Origin: Actinomycetota bacterium
GTDB lineage: Bacteria > Actinomycetota > UBA4738
DNA: 5,034 nucleotides
Assembly (NCBI GenBank): GCA_005885025.1
Contig: VAYC01000251.1
Location: 543 to 5,576 of the forward strand
Reading direction: 5' to 3'
In this document: piece after piece, positions 4,641 through 5,034 of the stretch
How the letters are laid out: every line of letters starts with the position of its first letter
Position numbering within the stretch: position 1 is the first letter of the stretch
Position numbers and translations under genes: made by a program
The notes under the pieces: model-generated
The model's database searches: none
Told to the model about the DNA's origin: nothing
Seen by the model: only the letters and a program-made list of their open reading frames with translations

Positions 4641-4826
4641 GCCTCGCCACCGCGCGTCAAGGATGGCCTGGGCAATCGGCATGGAGTCGAGCTCCTGAAC
4701 GGCGATGTCCAGCGGACCTTTGCCCCTTGGATGAACTGGACGATCACCTGCTCCAAGTCATCCGCTGCACCCCGAGCTGCTGCGTCCCACATACGCTTCG
4801 ATCTTGCCGTCCGCGAAGCTCGCCAT
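4641..4826 (-). pseudogene. phospholipase-D-like protein, decayed N-terminal fragment
   Basis: Read across minus-strand frames, this rebuilds the start of a PLD-like (PLDc_2) protein. ATG 4826-4824 gives MASFADGKIEAYVG (to 4785); one base out, QQLG (4782-4771); one base out again, AADDLEQVIVQFIQGAK (from 4768); and again, from about 4714, PLDIAVQELDSMPIAQAILD, ending ARWRG at 4641. The pattern of a helix, then LDIAVQELD, then a helix and ARWRG matches the first strand-helix unit of PLD domains (compare SLDIAVYEI...RGVRVR). Each of the three shifts (near 4784, 4770 and 4718) equals one missing base. The HKD catalytic motifs are absent because similarity ends at 4641 and the methyltransferase end lies beyond. 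It is probably a truncated, dead gene. Family assignment rests on a short stretch, hence moderate confidence. Confidence 0.6.
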
Positions 4827-4858
4827 CCCTTCCGGCAGTAGCTACACCCTGGTTCGTC

Positions 4859-5029
4859 TCAAGTCCCCTCTGGCCCTGTTTCCGCAATCCCTCTGGGGCC
4901 GGGTTCTCTGTTCGCATCCCGCACCCGATCGATCCGCCACGCCATTTCTGCCACCTCGGTCTGCCATGTTTTCGCCACCCCTTCGGCTACCTTTACCCCC
5001 GCTTTCTCGCCGCCCTCCTCGACGGATTT
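4859..5029 (-). CDS. unassigned open frame at the right edge, possibly a small gene or gene tail
   Basis: A minus-strand frame of 56 codons, open from just after a TAG (5032-5030) to TGA 4861-4859. The translation looks protein-like: KAGVKVAEGVAKTWQTEVAE, then MAWRIDRVRDANREPGP, a helical, Ala/Glu/Val-rich stretch. No ATG exists before residue 29; GTG at 4978-4976 is the best start (39 residues), preceded by GAAGGG placed too close to be a good ribosome site. It may be a small gene, the tail of a gene whose upstream part is frameshifted away, or noise. It ends 32 bases before the PLD-fragment ATG on the same strand. No family was recognised. Confidence 0.25.
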   Translation of the reverse strand, partial: KSVEEGGEKAGVKVAEGVAKTWQTEVAEMAWRIDRVRDANREPGPRGIAETGPEGT

Positions 5030-5034
5030 CTAAA

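Overview
The window is GC-rich bacterial chromosome. Its lineage is most likely Actinomycetota or a related high-GC Terrabacteria group. This is an inference from strong G/C third-position bias, Shine-Dalgarno sites mixed with leaderless-looking starts, and the resemblance of the alpha/beta hydrolase, the cytidylate-kinase-like protein and the GNAT remnant to actinobacterial versions as I remember them. No rRNA, tRNA, CRISPR array, transposase or intact integrase was seen.

Left part (1-1677, minus strand): a tight operon read right to left. It starts with a 41-residue single-span membrane peptide (1552-1677). Next come an alpha/beta hydrolase of the carboxylesterase/monoacylglycerol-lipase type, broken by one single-base frameshift (801-1534), a cytidylate-kinase-like P-loop protein (170-787), and the first 55 residues of an MFS_3-type exporter that runs off the left edge. 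Gaps of 17, 13 and 3 bases suggest one transcript with translational coupling.

Middle (1678-2715): a 91-base divergent promoter region separates this operon from a complete PlsC-family acyltransferase on the plus strand (1769-2506). A glycerolipid acyltransferase lies opposite a lipase-like hydrolase, which hints at lipid or envelope metabolism, but only by context. Convergent with plsC, across a GC hairpin, is a 55-residue zinc-ribbon microprotein (2548-2715, minus strand) with an excellent Shine-Dalgarno site.

Right part (2716-5034): gene-poor and decayed. About 630 bases (2716-3342) hold no convincing gene but contain two strong hairpins and short tandem repeats. Then comes a broken N-terminal fragment of a GNAT acetyltransferase (3343-3530, minus strand; stop codon, two frameshifts, missing C-terminal half). 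Divergent from it is a complete SAM-dependent methyltransferase (3595-4536, plus strand) related to the methyltransferase part of WbdD-like O-antigen proteins. Beyond it is a broken 5' fragment of a phospholipase-D-like gene (4641-4826, minus strand; three apparent single-base deletions), and a 56-codon open frame of unknown status lies at the right edge.

The most notable signal is repeated gene breakage (hydrolase, GNAT, PLD) beside fully intact genes. It could be real decay of accessory genes or, for the single-base deletions, consensus error in a long-read assembly. I see no convincing new defence or mobile system. The best candidates for undescribed biology are the zinc-ribbon microprotein, the membrane peptide heading the operon and the structured gene-free stretch.
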